A stretch of 64,000 nucleotides of DNA from NCBI RefSeq assembly GCF_037949285.1, contig NZ_CP149926.1, positions 847,501 to 911,500 on the forward strand, written 5' to 3'. Within the stretch, counting starts at the first letter, position 1; each line of letters starts with the position of its first letter. The translations under genes were made by a program, and so were the position numbers. The notes under the pieces were generated by a model. It saw only the letters and a program-made list of their open reading frames with translations. It did no database searches and was not told the origin of the DNA. This document shows positions 23,950-32,693 of this stretch, in pieces. This DNA is from Thioclava sp. GXIMD4216 (GTDB lineage Bacteria; Pseudomonadota; Alphaproteobacteria; Rhodobacterales; Rhodobacteraceae).

Positions 23950-25056
23950 ATGGCACTTTCCCCGCTCAACCGGCGCCGCTGGCAGAATTTCAAAGCCAAT
24001 CGCCGCGCCTTCTGGTCGCTGGTTATCTTTAGCGTGCTGTTTGTCGCCTCGCTGTTTGCCGAGGTGCTGGCCAATGACAAGCCCATCGTGGTGAACTATC
24101 GCGGGCATTTCTATTTTCCGGCCTACCGGTTCTACCCCGAGACCACATTCGGTGGGGATTTCCGCACCGAAGCCGTCTATCGCGAGCCGGAGGTGCAATG
24201 CCTGATTGTCACCGGCGGTAACGAGGCCTGCTGGGACGACCCCGAGGCCTATATGAAAGAGGCGCGGGAGAAAGGCACGGTCGAGGGCGAAAAGGTCGAG
24301 ACCGGCTGGATGATCTGGCCGTTGATCCATTATAATTACCGCACCATCAGCGATGTCGCGCCAGCCTTCTCGCCGCCCGACAGCACCCATTGGCTGGGCA
24401 CCGACAACACTGCCCATGATGTGCTGGCGCGGGTGATCTACGGCTTCCGCACCTCGATCCTGTTCACCTTGATCGTCACCGGCGTCGGCTCGCTGATCGG
24501 GGTCGCGGCGGGCGCGGTGCAGGGCTATTTCGGCGGCAAGGTCGATATCGTCTTCCAGCGGCTTCTGGAGATCTGGGCCTCGACGCCCTCGCTCTATGTG
24601 ATCATCATCCTTTTCGCCATTCTGGGGCGCAGTTTCTGGCTCTTGGTCTTTGTGTCGATCCTGTTTGGCTGGCCTGCCTTGGTGGGGGTCGTGCGCGCCG
24701 AATTCCTGCGCGCGCGCAATTTCGAATATGTCCGCGCCGCGCGGGCCTTGGGGGTGAGTGACGGCACGATCATGCGCCGCCATATCCTGCCCAATGCGAT
24801 GGTGGCGACGCTGACCATGCTGCCCTTCGTGGTGACCGCCACGATCTCGATGCTGGCCTCGCTGGATTACCTTGGCTACGGGCTGCCGTCCTCGGCGCCC
24901 TCGCTGGGGGAGTTGGCGCAGCAGGGCAAGGAAAACCTGCAGGCTCCGTGGCTCGGGCTCTCGGCCTTCTTCACATTCGCGGCGATGCTGTCGCTGTTGA
25001 TCTTCATCTTCGAGGGCGTGCGCGATGCCTTCGACCCGCGCAAGGTGTTCCAATGA
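23950..25056 (+). CDS. yejE: Peptide ABC transporter permease YejE
   Basis: A 368-residue permease of the DppC/OppC type, partner of YejB. It begins MALSPLNRRRWQNFKANRRA, the N-terminal segment typical of OppC-like proteins, then one helix, a periplasmic domain ending in WLGTDNTAHDVLARVIYGFR, and five more helices. The EAA loop is YVRAARALGVSDGTIMRRHI. The ATG at 23950 lies two bases after the yejB stop codon, and the gene overlaps yejF by four bases (ATGA), so the genes are translationally linked. Confidence 0.92.
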   Translation: MALSPLNRRRWQNFKANRRAFWSLVIFSVLFVASLFAEVLANDKPIVVNYRGHFYFPAYRFYPETTFGGDFRTEAVYREPEVQCLIVTGGNEACWDDPEAYMKEAREKGTVEGEKVETGWMIWPLIHYNYRTISDVAPAFSPPDSTHWLGTDNTAHDVLARVIYGFRTSILFTLIVTGVGSLIGVAAGAVQGYFGGKVDIVFQRLLEIWASTPSLYVIIILFAILGRSFWLLVFVSILFGWPALVGVVRAEFLRARNFEYVRAARALGVSDGTIMRRHILPNAMVATLTMLPFVVTATISMLASLDYLGYGLPSSAPSLGELAQQGKENLQAPWLGLSAFFTFAAMLSLLIFIFEGVRDAFDPRKVFQ

Positions 25057-26636
25057 CCACGATCCTCGATGTCAAAGACCTGAAGATCAGTTTCGGGCGC
25101 GGGCCGGAGGTGGTGAAGGGCGTCAGCTTTACCGTGGGGCAGGGCGAGACCGTGGCGCTGGTGGGGGAATCCGGCTCGGGTAAGTCGATCACGGCGCTGT
25201 CTTCGGTGCAGCTTCTGGGGCCGAATGCGCATCTGTCGGGGTCTGTGCGCTATAAGGGCCAGGAGATGGTGGGCGCCCCCGAGCGCCTTCTGCGCAAGGT
25301 GCGCGGCAATGATATCAGCTTCATCTTCCAGGAGCCGATGACCTCGCTCAATCCCCTCCATACGCTGGAAAAGCAGCTGGGCGAAAGCTTGGCGCTGCAT
25401 CAGGGTGTACGGGGCGCGCAGGCCAAGGCACGGATTGTCGAGCTGCTGGATAAGGTCGGCATCCCCGACCCCGAAAGCCGTTTGGCCGATTATCCGCATC
25501 AGCTCTCGGGCGGGCAGCGCCAGCGGGTGATGATCGCGATGGCACTGGCCAATGGGCCGGATCTGCTGATTGCCGACGAGCCGACCACCGCGCTGGATGT
25601 GACGATCGAGGCGCAGATCCTTGACCTGCTGGCCGATCTGAAGCGCGACATGGGCATGAGCCTGCTGTTCATCAGCCACGACCTTGGCGTGGTGCGCCGT
25701 ATCGCGGACCGTGTCTGTGTCATGCAGAATGGAGAGATCGTGGAGCAGGGGCTGGCCGAGGAAATCTTTGCCAATCCGCAGCACCCCTATACCCGCAAGC
25801 TGCTGGCCGCCGAACCTAAAGGTCTTGCCGATCCGGTGCCCGAGGATGCGCCGGAACTGGTGCGTACCGAGGATCTCAAGATCTGGTTTCCCGTGAAACG
25901 CGGGCTTTTGCGCAAGGTGACGGGCCATGTAAAGGCCGTCAATGGCGCGTCTTTGTCGGTGCGGGCGGGGGAGACGCTGGGCATTGTGGGCGAAAGCGGG
26001 TCCGGCAAGACCACGCTGGCGCTGGCCATCATGCGGCTGATCGAAAGCGACGGGCCGATCATCTATGCGGGCGAGAATATCGCCCAGTGGGAGGGCAAGC
26101 GCCTGCGCGCGCTGCGCCGCGATATGCAGATTGTGTTCCAGGACCCGTTCGGCTCGCTCAGCCCGCGGATGACGGTCGAACAGATCATCGCCGAAGGGCT
26201 GACCGTGCATGGGCTCGAGCCCGGGCGCAACCGCACCGAAATGGTGGCGGAGATCATGGCAGAGGTCGGCCTACCGCCCGAGGCGATGCATCGCTACCCG
26301 CATGAATTCTCGGGCGGGCAGCGGCAGCGCATCGCCATTGCCCGCGCCATGATCCTGCGCCCCAAAGTGGTGGTTCTGGACGAGCCGACCTCGGCGCTGG
26401 ATATGACGGTGCAGGTGCAGATCGTCGATCTTCTGCGCAATCTGCAACGCAAACACGGGCTGGCCTATCTGTTTATCAGCCATGACCTGCGGGTGGTGCG
26501 GGCGCTGAGCCATAAGGTTCTGGTGATGAAGCGCGGCGAGGTGGTCGAGCAGGGCGCGGCGGGCGATGTCTTTGCCAACCCCAAAACCGCTTATACCCGC
26601 AACCTGATGGCGGCAGCTTTGGGGGAGGCGGTGTGA
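25053..26636 (+). CDS. yejF: Peptide ABC transporter dual ATPase YejF
   Basis: A 527-residue protein with two fused ABC domains, energising peptide import. First half: Walker A GESGSGKS, signature [11 protein letters not shown], Walker [13 protein letters not shown]. Second half: [32 protein letters not shown]. Both halves keep their catalytic residues and switch His (FISHDL), so both sites should hydrolyse ATP. The oligopeptide-type C-terminal extensions after each half have [11 protein letters not shown] and [11 protein letters not shown]. The start overlaps yejE by four bases and the stop overlaps the next gene by four bases (GTGA). Confidence 0.94.
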   Translation: MTTILDVKDLKISFGRGPEVVKGVSFTVGQGETVALVGESGSGKSITALSSVQLLGPNAHLSGSVRYKGQEMVGAPERLLRKVRGNDISFIFQEPMTSLNPLHTLEKQLGESLALHQGVRGAQAKARIVELLDKVGIPDPESRLADYPHQLSGGQRQRVMIAMALANGPDLLIADEPTTALDVTIEAQILDLLADLKRDMGMSLLFISHDLGVVRRIADRVCVMQNGEIVEQGLAEEIFANPQHPYTRKLLAAEPKGLADPVPEDAPELVRTEDLKIWFPVKRGLLRKVTGHVKAVNGASLSVRAGETLGIVGESGSGKTTLALAIMRLIESDGPIIYAGENIAQWEGKRLRALRRDMQIVFQDPFGSLSPRMTVEQIIAEGLTVHGLEPGRNRTEMVAEIMAEVGLPPEAMHRYPHEFSGGQRQRIAIARAMILRPKVVVLDEPTSALDMTVQVQIVDLLRNLQRKHGLAYLFISHDLRVVRALSHKVLVMKRGEVVEQGAAGDVFANPKTAYTRNLMAAALGEAV

Positions 26637-27856
26637 AGGTCCTCTTCGCGCACCAGAACTTTCCCGGCCAGTTTCCGCATCTGGCTCCGGCGCTTCAGGC
26701 GCGCGGCCATGATGTTCTGGCCCTGACGGCCGAGAAAAACACCCGCCCTTCACCGGTCAGGGTGGTGAAATACCGCCAGCCCGACGAGGTAACCCTGTCG
26801 TCGAACCTTACGCGGATGTATGCGCAGGTTTCCGAGCGCGGGATGAAGGCGGCCCGTGCCGCGCGGCAATTACGCAGCGAGCATGGCTATGTGCCGGATG
26901 TGATTTTCGGCCATCCCGGTTGGGGCGAGACCCTGTATCTGCGCGAGGTCTGGCCGGAAGCGCGACTGCTGATCTATGGCGAACTGATGTACCGGACATC
27001 GGGGCTTGATACCGATTTCGATCCCGAATTCGCCCGTGACATGTTCGAGAGCCGTATCTCGACCGTGGCGCGCTCGGCACATCTGATCCAGACCATGGTG
27101 CAGGCCGATGCGGCCCTGTGCCCCACACGGTTTCAGGCCGAGACCTTCCAGCCCGAATTCCGGCACAAGATCACCATCTGTCATGACGGGGTCGATACCG
27201 ACAGGCTGTGCCCCAACCCCGATGCGGTCTTCGAGATTGCGCAAAAGGGGCTGCGTTTCCGTCCCGGAGACGAGGTGCTGACCTTCGTCAACCGCTCCTT
27301 GGAGCCCTATCGCGGCTATCACAGCTTCATGCGGGCGCTGCCCGACGTGCTGGCGGCGCGTCCGGAGGCCCATGTGTTGATCGTGGGCGAGGAGGGGCAG
27401 AGTTACGGCGGCCCCCCGAAAGACGGGATCAGCTGGAAAGAGCGTTATCTCAACGAGGTCCGCGACAGGCTGGATCTCTCGCGGGTGCATTTTCTGGGGC
27501 GTATCCCCTATGACCGCTATATCGCGATGCTGCAGGTCAGCCGTGCCCATGCCTATCTGACCTATCCCTTTGTGCTGAGCTGGTCGCTGATGGAAAGCAT
27601 GAGTGCGGGGTGCCATGTCGTGGCCTCCGATACCGCCCCCGTGCGCGAGATGATCGCGGATGGGGAGACCGGAGAGCTGGTCGGCTTTTTCGATATTCAG
27701 GGGTGGTCGGACCGGCTGATCGCGGCTCTGGCCGCCCCCGAGCGTTTTATCCCGATGCGGCTTGCCGCGCGTGCCCATATGGTCGCGCAATATGATCTGC
27801 GCCGCCAGTGTCTGCCCAGACTTGTCGAGTTTGTCGAAACCGCAGGGCGTGCCTGA
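26633..27856 (+). CDS. Glycosyltransferase family 4-like protein coupled to the yej operon
   Basis: A 407-residue GT-B fold glycosyltransferase. N-terminal [20 protein letters not shown] is a typical donor-lobe start; ICHDGVDTDRLCP and LTFVNRSLEPYRGYHSFMRA mark the lobe junction, and the C-terminal nucleotide-sugar site is SWSLMESMSAGCHVVASDTA with the conserved Glu. The GTG start overlaps the yejF stop (GTGA), so it is translated as part of the peptide-transporter operon. I know of no reason for that link. Possible acceptors are lipopolysaccharide, exopolysaccharide or peptides; none is shown. Confidence 0.85.
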   Translation: MKVLFAHQNFPGQFPHLAPALQARGHDVLALTAEKNTRPSPVRVVKYRQPDEVTLSSNLTRMYAQVSERGMKAARAARQLRSEHGYVPDVIFGHPGWGETLYLREVWPEARLLIYGELMYRTSGLDTDFDPEFARDMFESRISTVARSAHLIQTMVQADAALCPTRFQAETFQPEFRHKITICHDGVDTDRLCPNPDAVFEIAQKGLRFRPGDEVLTFVNRSLEPYRGYHSFMRALPDVLAARPEAHVLIVGEEGQSYGGPPKDGISWKERYLNEVRDRLDLSRVHFLGRIPYDRYIAMLQVSRAHAYLTYPFVLSWSLMESMSAGCHVVASDTAPVREMIADGETGELVGFFDIQGWSDRLIAALAAPERFIPMRLAARAHMVAQYDLRRQCLPRLVEFVETAGRA

Positions 27857-28005
27857 GGCGGTTCCAGCGTGTTGCCGCCTTGTGGGGGAGCGGGGGCAGG
27901 CGCGCCCTTGTCCTGCGGGGGGAGCGAAACGGAGCAGGGCATCGAGCCCCGCTCCGTTTCGGTCGGGGGCACTGCCCCCTCCGGCTTTGCCCCCTAACGC
28001 TGGTT

Positions 28006-29361
28006 TCAGATGGCCGAGCTGTGGCCCGCCTTCGAGAGATCGTAGGCATCGAAATACCGCGCGATCAAACGGGTCAGGGGGCGGCCTTTCTCGGGGATCA
28101 CAAGGCCGAAGCTTGTCATCTCGACGCAGTCCTCGAATTCGGCCGCACAATGGCTGAACATCTGTGTCAGATGGGCGAGCGTCACATCATGATGGCGGAG
28201 AAGGTCATCCGTGCGGACCTCGAAATCGCACATCAGGGCTTCGATGATACGTGCGCGCAGGTGATCCTCGCGGCTGAGGATATGGCCGCGCGCCGTCGAG
28301 AAGCTGCCATCGCGGATCGCGCCCACATGCTTGCCCGTGGCCGAGGCGTTTTGCGCATAGCCCTGCGGGAAGCGGGAGATCGCGCTGGCCCCGAGGCCGA
28401 CCAGAACATTGGCCTGATCGTCGGTATAGCCCTGGAAATTGCGCCGTAGCTGGCCTGCCTTCTGCGCCACGGCCAGACCGTCATCGGGCAGCGCGAAATG
28501 GTCGATGCCGATTGTGTCATAGCCATCCGCGCGGAACAGCATCGCCGCGCGGTCGAACAGGTCGAGCCGCTCTTCCGGTGTGGGCAATTCGTCGGAGGGC
28601 AGCATGTTCTGGCGACGGGCCATCCACGGCACATGGGCGTAGCCGTAAAGTGCGACACGATCGGGGGCCAGCGACAGCAGTTTCTGCACCGAAGACGAAA
28701 TCCGCTGCGGCGTCTGCCGTGGCAGGCCGAACAGGATGTCGGCATTGAGGCTGGAGATGCCTCGTGCCCGGATCATCTCGACCGCGCGGGCCGTCACCTC
28801 GAAACTCTGGTCGCGCCCGATGATCTTCTGGATCTCGGGATCGAAATCCTGCACCCCGATCGAGGCACGGTTCATGCCCGACTGCGCCAGCGCATCCAGA
28901 CGTGCGGCATCGATCTCGTTCGGGTCGATCTCGACCGAGAATTCGGCCCCTTCGGCCAGAGGCACCGCGTTGAAGGTGGCCTCGGCCAGACGGCGCATCA
29001 TATCGGCGGGCATCAGCGTCGGCGTGCCGCCCCCCCAATGCAGACGCGACAAAGTGACGCCGGGGGCGAGCCGCTGTTTGAGCATTTTCAACTCGCGCAG
29101 CAGCACTTCGGAATAGGCCTGCACTGGCTCGGCGCTTTGCGTGCCCTGCGTTCTGCAGGCGCAGAACCAGCAGAGCCGCCGACAGAAAGGCACATGCATA
29201 TAAAGCGAGATAGAGCTTCCCGCAGGGATGGCTTCGATCCAGGAGGAGAAGGCCTCCGGTCCCACATCCGCACTGAAATGCGGGGCCGTCGGATAGCTGG
29301 TATAGCGGGGGACGCGTGCGTCAAACAATCCCAGACGGGCGAGTTGCGATTTGTGTTCCAT
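28006..29361 (-). CDS. hemN: Oxygen-independent coproporphyrinogen III oxidase
   Basis: A 451-residue radical SAM enzyme that decarboxylates coproporphyrinogen III to protoporphyrinogen IX without oxygen, in haem and tetrapyrrole synthesis. PRYTSYPTAPHF at 18-29 matches the N-terminus of HemN; the [4Fe-4S] cysteines are C60, C64 and C67 (FCRRLCWFCACR). Also present are LHWGGGTPTLMPA and SIGVQDFDPEIQKIIGR. The ATG at 29361 fits the family N-terminus but has no Shine-Dalgarno. The divergent spacer to fnrL is only 49 bases and contains a single Fnr box, so anaerobic induction by FnrL is very likely. Confidence 0.93.
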   Translation of the reverse strand: MEHKSQLARLGLFDARVPRYTSYPTAPHFSADVGPEAFSSWIEAIPAGSSISLYMHVPFCRRLCWFCACRTQGTQSAEPVQAYSEVLLRELKMLKQRLAPGVTLSRLHWGGGTPTLMPADMMRRLAEATFNAVPLAEGAEFSVEIDPNEIDAARLDALAQSGMNRASIGVQDFDPEIQKIIGRDQSFEVTARAVEMIRARGISSLNADILFGLPRQTPQRISSSVQKLLSLAPDRVALYGYAHVPWMARRQNMLPSDELPTPEERLDLFDRAAMLFRADGYDTIGIDHFALPDDGLAVAQKAGQLRRNFQGYTDDQANVLVGLGASAISRFPQGYAQNASATGKHVGAIRDGSFSTARGHILSREDHLRARIIEALMCDFEVRTDDLLRHHDVTLAHLTQMFSHCAAEFEDCVEMTSFGLVIPEKGRPLTRLIARYFDAYDLSKAGHSSAI

Positions 29362-29396
29362 GCAGATATGTTTAGAAGATCAACGCGCAGCAGAAA

Positions 29397-29410
29397 TTGA
29401 CTCATATCAA
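29397..29410. promoter_or_regulatory. Fnr box shared by hemN and fnrL, abutting the fnrL start codon
   Basis: TTGACTCATATCAA fits TTGA[T/C]-N4-[A/G]TCAA. Its last base is next to the fnrL ATG at 29411. For hemN on the minus strand, class II geometry (box centre at -41.5) puts the transcription start at about 29362, that is at the hemN start codon. Confidence 0.8.
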
Positions 29411-30163
29411 ATGTCCATTACGAAAGATGATGTGCCTTCGCTCACGCTTCAGTGTGGGGACTGCACCATCCGCCACAGGGCGGTCTGTGCTCGCTGTAGC
29501 GCGGAGGAAATCGACGAGCTTGAGGCGATCAAGTTCTACCGCACCTACGAGGCGGGCCAGACGATTGTCTGGGCCGGTGATGAAATGGAATTCGTGGCTT
29601 CTGTGGTGACGGGAATCGCCACGATCACGCAGGCGATGGAAGACGGGCGCACGCAGATGGTGGGGCTTTTGCTGCCCTCGGATTTTGTCGGGCGTCCGGG
29701 GCGGTCCAACGCCGCTTACAACGTGACGGCCACCACCGATGTGCTGATGTGCTGCTTCCGGCGCAAGCCTTTCGAGGCGATGATCGAGCGCACCCCGCAT
29801 CTGGCGCAGCGCCTGTTGCAGATGACGCTGGACGAGCTGGATGCCGCGCGTGAATGGATGCTGCTTCTGGGGCGCAAGACCGCCCGCGAGAAGATCGCCT
29901 CGCTGCTGTCGATCATCGCGCGGCGCAATGCGTCCTTGCAGATGAAAAACCCCTCGGAAAGCATGACATTCGATCTGCCGCTGACCCGCGAGGCGATGGC
30001 CGATTATCTGGGCCTGACGCTTGAAACGGTGTCGCGCCAGATTTCGGCGCTCAAGCGGGACGGGATCATTTCGCTGGAAGGCAAGCGCCATGTGACCGTG
30101 CCCGATATGGATGCGTTGCAGCTTGAGGCGGGAGATGATGCGGATGGCGGGATCTTCAACTAG
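29411..30163 (+). CDS. fnrL: Fnr-type oxygen-sensing transcription regulator (FnrL)
   Basis: A 250-residue Crp/Fnr regulator that senses oxygen through a [4Fe-4S] cluster and activates microaerobic and anaerobic genes. The N-terminal cysteines are C15, C18, C26 and C29 ([15 protein letters not shown]), with a central pair C114/C115 in VLMCCFRR; these provide the four ligands. The C-terminal helix-turn-helix has [17 protein letters not shown] with the E-x-x-S-R residues that read TTGAT. An Fnr box touches the start codon, and there is no Shine-Dalgarno. Located beside hemN and a few kb from cco genes, as in Rhodobacter and Paracoccus. Confidence 0.94.
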   Translation: MSITKDDVPSLTLQCGDCTIRHRAVCARCSAEEIDELEAIKFYRTYEAGQTIVWAGDEMEFVASVVTGIATITQAMEDGRTQMVGLLLPSDFVGRPGRSNAAYNVTATTDVLMCCFRRKPFEAMIERTPHLAQRLLQMTLDELDAAREWMLLLGRKTAREKIASLLSIIARRNASLQMKNPSESMTFDLPLTREAMADYLGLTLETVSRQISALKRDGIISLEGKRHVTVPDMDALQLEAGDDADGGIFN

Positions 30164-31076
30164 GGCGTTTGTCACGCTTGATGTCTTTACAACGACGCCC
30201 TTCGCGGGAAATCCGCTTGCCCTTCTGCCCGATGCGACGGGGTTGAGCGATGCGCAGATGCAGACAATCGCGCGCGAGTTCAACCTCTCCGAGACGATCT
30301 TCGTCTTTCCGCCCGCCGATCCGGCCCACCGTGCCCGCGTCCGGATCTTCTATCCGCAGGGCGAAATGTCCTTTGCCGGTCATCCCACCATTGGCTGCGC
30401 GATCTTTCTGGCGCTTGAGGATCTTGCTCCGGATACGGACGGGGCCGATTTCGACCGTGTGCTGGTGCTGGAAGAGGAAGCGGGGCTTGTGCCGGTGCGT
30501 GTCTGGCGTGAGGCCGGAGAGATCCGTGCCGAATTTCAGGCACCTGTCCTGCCCGAATGCCTGTCCGACGACCTGCCGCAGAGCGCAGCGCCGGATCGTT
30601 GTGCCGCCGCGCTTGGGCTAGGCCCTGCGGATCTGGATGACGCGCCTCTGGCGGTGATTGCCGGCGGGCCGCGTTTTGCATTTATCGGTCTGCGCGATAC
30701 AGAGGCGCTGGCGCGGGCGTGGCCGGTGCAGCCCGCCTTCGACCTTTTGCAGACAGAGCTGGCGGCGGCGGGGGTGTATCTTTATGCGCCCACAGGGGCG
30801 TATCGCTGGCAGGGGCGGATGTTTGACCCGATGGGCGGTATTCCCGAAGACCCCGCGACAGGGTCTGCCACCGCACTTTTTGCCGCGCAGCTTCTGGCAC
30901 GAGGGGCTCTGCGGAATGGCGAGACCTGCTTTGCCTTGCAGCAGGGTGTCGAGATGGGGCGCATCTCGGATCTTGGACTGCGCGTGATCTGTCGGGGCGG
31001 GCGCTTGGCCTCGGTCCATGTGTCCGGCGCGGCGGTCGAGATCAGCCGCGGCAGGCTCAGGCCCCCCCGGTCCTGA
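30144..31076 (+). CDS. PhzF-family isomerase-like protein
   Basis: A 310-residue protein of the PhzF/diaminopimelate-epimerase fold. Family features: [20 protein letters not shown], the catalytic Glu in [33 protein letters not shown] and, near the end, [19 protein letters not shown]. Members isomerise small metabolites; few have known substrates. It overlaps the end of fnrL by 20 bases; I use ATG 30144, which has GGAG nine bases upstream. ATGs at 30135 and 30138 are alternatives. Probably co-transcribed with fnrL. Confidence 0.85.
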   Translation: MAGSSTRAFVTLDVFTTTPFAGNPLALLPDATGLSDAQMQTIAREFNLSETIFVFPPADPAHRARVRIFYPQGEMSFAGHPTIGCAIFLALEDLAPDTDGADFDRVLVLEEEAGLVPVRVWREAGEIRAEFQAPVLPECLSDDLPQSAAPDRCAAALGLGPADLDDAPLAVIAGGPRFAFIGLRDTEALARAWPVQPAFDLLQTELAAAGVYLYAPTGAYRWQGRMFDPMGGIPEDPATGSATALFAAQLLARGALRNGETCFALQQGVEMGRISDLGLRVICRGGRLASVHVSGAAVEISRGRLRPPRS

Positions 31077-31083
31077 TCCCCGA

Positions 31084-31500
31084 TCAGATCGGGCAGCGCG
31101 TATAGCGTAGCGGGGCAGGGGCCGCGCCATCGCCGGTTTCGGTGCGGATCACGGTCTGGCCCTTGTCCTTCAATTCCAGCATTTCGTGATAGGACCATGA
31201 CTGGCCCTCGCCGGTAAAGTCGAACAGGCCCGCAAGCTTGGTTGCGGATTGTTCCTGCGGTTCGGTCAGAACACCGCGCGATTCGTAAAAGGTCAGGGTA
31301 TCGGCGCTGACCGTCATCAGCCCTTTGGCATCGCCCTTCGTCGAGGTGCAGTCGTTCAGGCTCATGCCCCAGCGGCCCTGAAACCCTGCGGGGATCGGTC
31401 CGGCTGCGGCCACGTTCCCCGCATCCGGCTTGGCGCTGCCCGGCGGCATGCAGGCCGCAAGCGCGAGGGTTCCTATCAGGGGCAGGGCGAGCAGTCGCAT
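31084..31500 (-). CDS. Small predicted lipoprotein
   Basis: A 138-residue exported protein. The N-terminus MRLLALPLIGTLALAACMPP has a lipobox (LAAC) for lipidation at Cys17. The mature part contains GFQGRWGMSLNDCTSTKGDA and FDFTGEGQSWSYHEML and ends APLRYTRCPI. It looks like a conserved Rhodobacteraceae lipoprotein of unknown function; Cys residues in NDC and TRC could form a disulfide. It converges on the PhzF gene with seven bases between the stops. Confidence 0.7.
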   Translation of the reverse strand: MRLLALPLIGTLALAACMPPGSAKPDAGNVAAAGPIPAGFQGRWGMSLNDCTSTKGDAKGLMTVSADTLTFYESRGVLTEPQEQSATKLAGLFDFTGEGQSWSYHEMLELKDKGQTVIRTETGDGAAPAPLRYTRCPI

Positions 31501-31641
31501 CAGTCTCTCCAGTCTCCAATGGCCGGTTTTTCGGGTGACAGCCGCAGGATTGGGGTGTGGCGGCACGACTGTCCAGCACAGTGTGGAACGGGCGGCATAA
31601 AGCCGCCCGTTCGTGAGTGCCATCAGAGATTTCTTGCCGGT

Positions 31642-32481
31642 TTAATGCGACATCAGCACCGGAACGGCAGCCATTTCCAGCATGTGACGGGTTGCCCCGC
31701 CAAGAATCGCCTCGCGGAAGCGCGAATGGCCATAGGCCCCCATCACGATCATATCGGCGCTCGTGTCGCTGACATGGCGATTGATCACATCGGAGATGCG
31801 CGGCATGGTTTTGGGCAGCACCGTCACTTCGGCGGCCACACCGTGGCGCACAAGCATCTGGCAAAGCGCACTGCCGGGATCGGCGCGTTCGGGCCCATGT
31901 GCGGGCGGCGCGACAAGGGTGATATCCACCTTCTCCGCAGCTTTCAGCAGCGGCAGGGCGTCGCGCACCGCATTGAGCGATTCGTCGGACTGATTCCACG
32001 CAACCACCACATGGCGGCCACTCAGGCGACCGTTGAAATCGTCGGGGACGATCAGCACCGGCACATTTCCCTCGAACAGGGCGGCCTCGATGGTGGCCTC
32101 GATTTCCTGTCCACGATCTTCGCCATAGGGGCGTCCCATCACGACCAGATCGGCAAACCGCGCACGGATCGCCACAGCCGGAGAGATCGAACCAAGCTGC
32201 ACGACCATGGTTTCGGTGGCCCAGCGGATGTCTTCGGCTTTCAGCCGCGCCAGCACGCCTTCCTCGATCTTGCGGGCTTCGTCTTGCGCCTGTTCGATGA
32301 TTTCCTTCTGAACATAGGCAGTTGCGCCTGCATAATAGTAGCCCGTCTGCGAAACATCGACGCCGAGGCAGAGCACATCAAGATGCGCCTGCTCCTGACG
32401 GGCCATCACAACGGCCGCGTCCAACTGGGCTTTCGCCGCGCCCAGATCGGTAACAATAGTCAGAATAGATTTATAGGACAT
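31642..32481 (-). CDS. Tandem-domain universal stress protein
   Basis: A 279-residue protein with two UspA domains. The N-terminal one (MSYKSILTIVTDLGAAKAQL) is degenerate; the C-terminal one keeps the ATP-binding loop VMGAYGHSRFREAILGGATR. Its gene is divergent from ccoNOQP, a neighbour pair also known in Paracoccus and Rhodobacter. The Fnr box at 32541 gives a class II start at about 32506, with a 25-base leader, so expression under low oxygen is likely. Role probably in survival or metabolic tuning under oxygen limitation. Confidence 0.88.
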   Translation of the reverse strand: MSYKSILTIVTDLGAAKAQLDAAVVMARQEQAHLDVLCLGVDVSQTGYYYAGATAYVQKEIIEQAQDEARKIEEGVLARLKAEDIRWATETMVVQLGSISPAVAIRARFADLVVMGRPYGEDRGQEIEATIEAALFEGNVPVLIVPDDFNGRLSGRHVVVAWNQSDESLNAVRDALPLLKAAEKVDITLVAPPAHGPERADPGSALCQMLVRHGVAAEVTVLPKTMPRISDVINRHVSDTSADMIVMGAYGHSRFREAILGGATRHMLEMAAVPVLMSH

Positions 32482-32540
32482 GGCTTTGCCTCGTCATTTC
32501 AGTTCGGAAAATATCATATGCCTGCTTCTAATTCACCACT

Positions 32541-32554
32541 TTGACAAGGATCAA
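32541..32554. promoter_or_regulatory. Fnr box of the universal stress protein gene
   Basis: TTGACAAGGATCAA fits the Fnr consensus. Its centre is 66 bases from the usp start codon (minus strand) and 53 bases from the centre of the ccoN box. Confidence 0.8.
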
Positions 32555-32593
32555 TTCATGGATTGAAGACCTACTTTTTGCCCTCTCGAAGAG

Positions 32594-32607
32594 TTGATGC
32601 AGATCAA
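32594..32607. promoter_or_regulatory. Fnr box of ccoNOQP
   Basis: TTGATGCAGATCAA is a perfect TTGAT-N4-ATCAA palindrome. With the box centre at -41.5, transcription would start near 32642, giving a leader of about 52 bases before ccoN. Confidence 0.88.
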
Positions 32608-32693
32608 TGCATAGTGAAGGCGTCCCCCGCAAAAGGGACTGAAGTCGTGCCCCTTTCATTTGAGCAGGGGAGAATAAGACGAAGGGACGCAAT

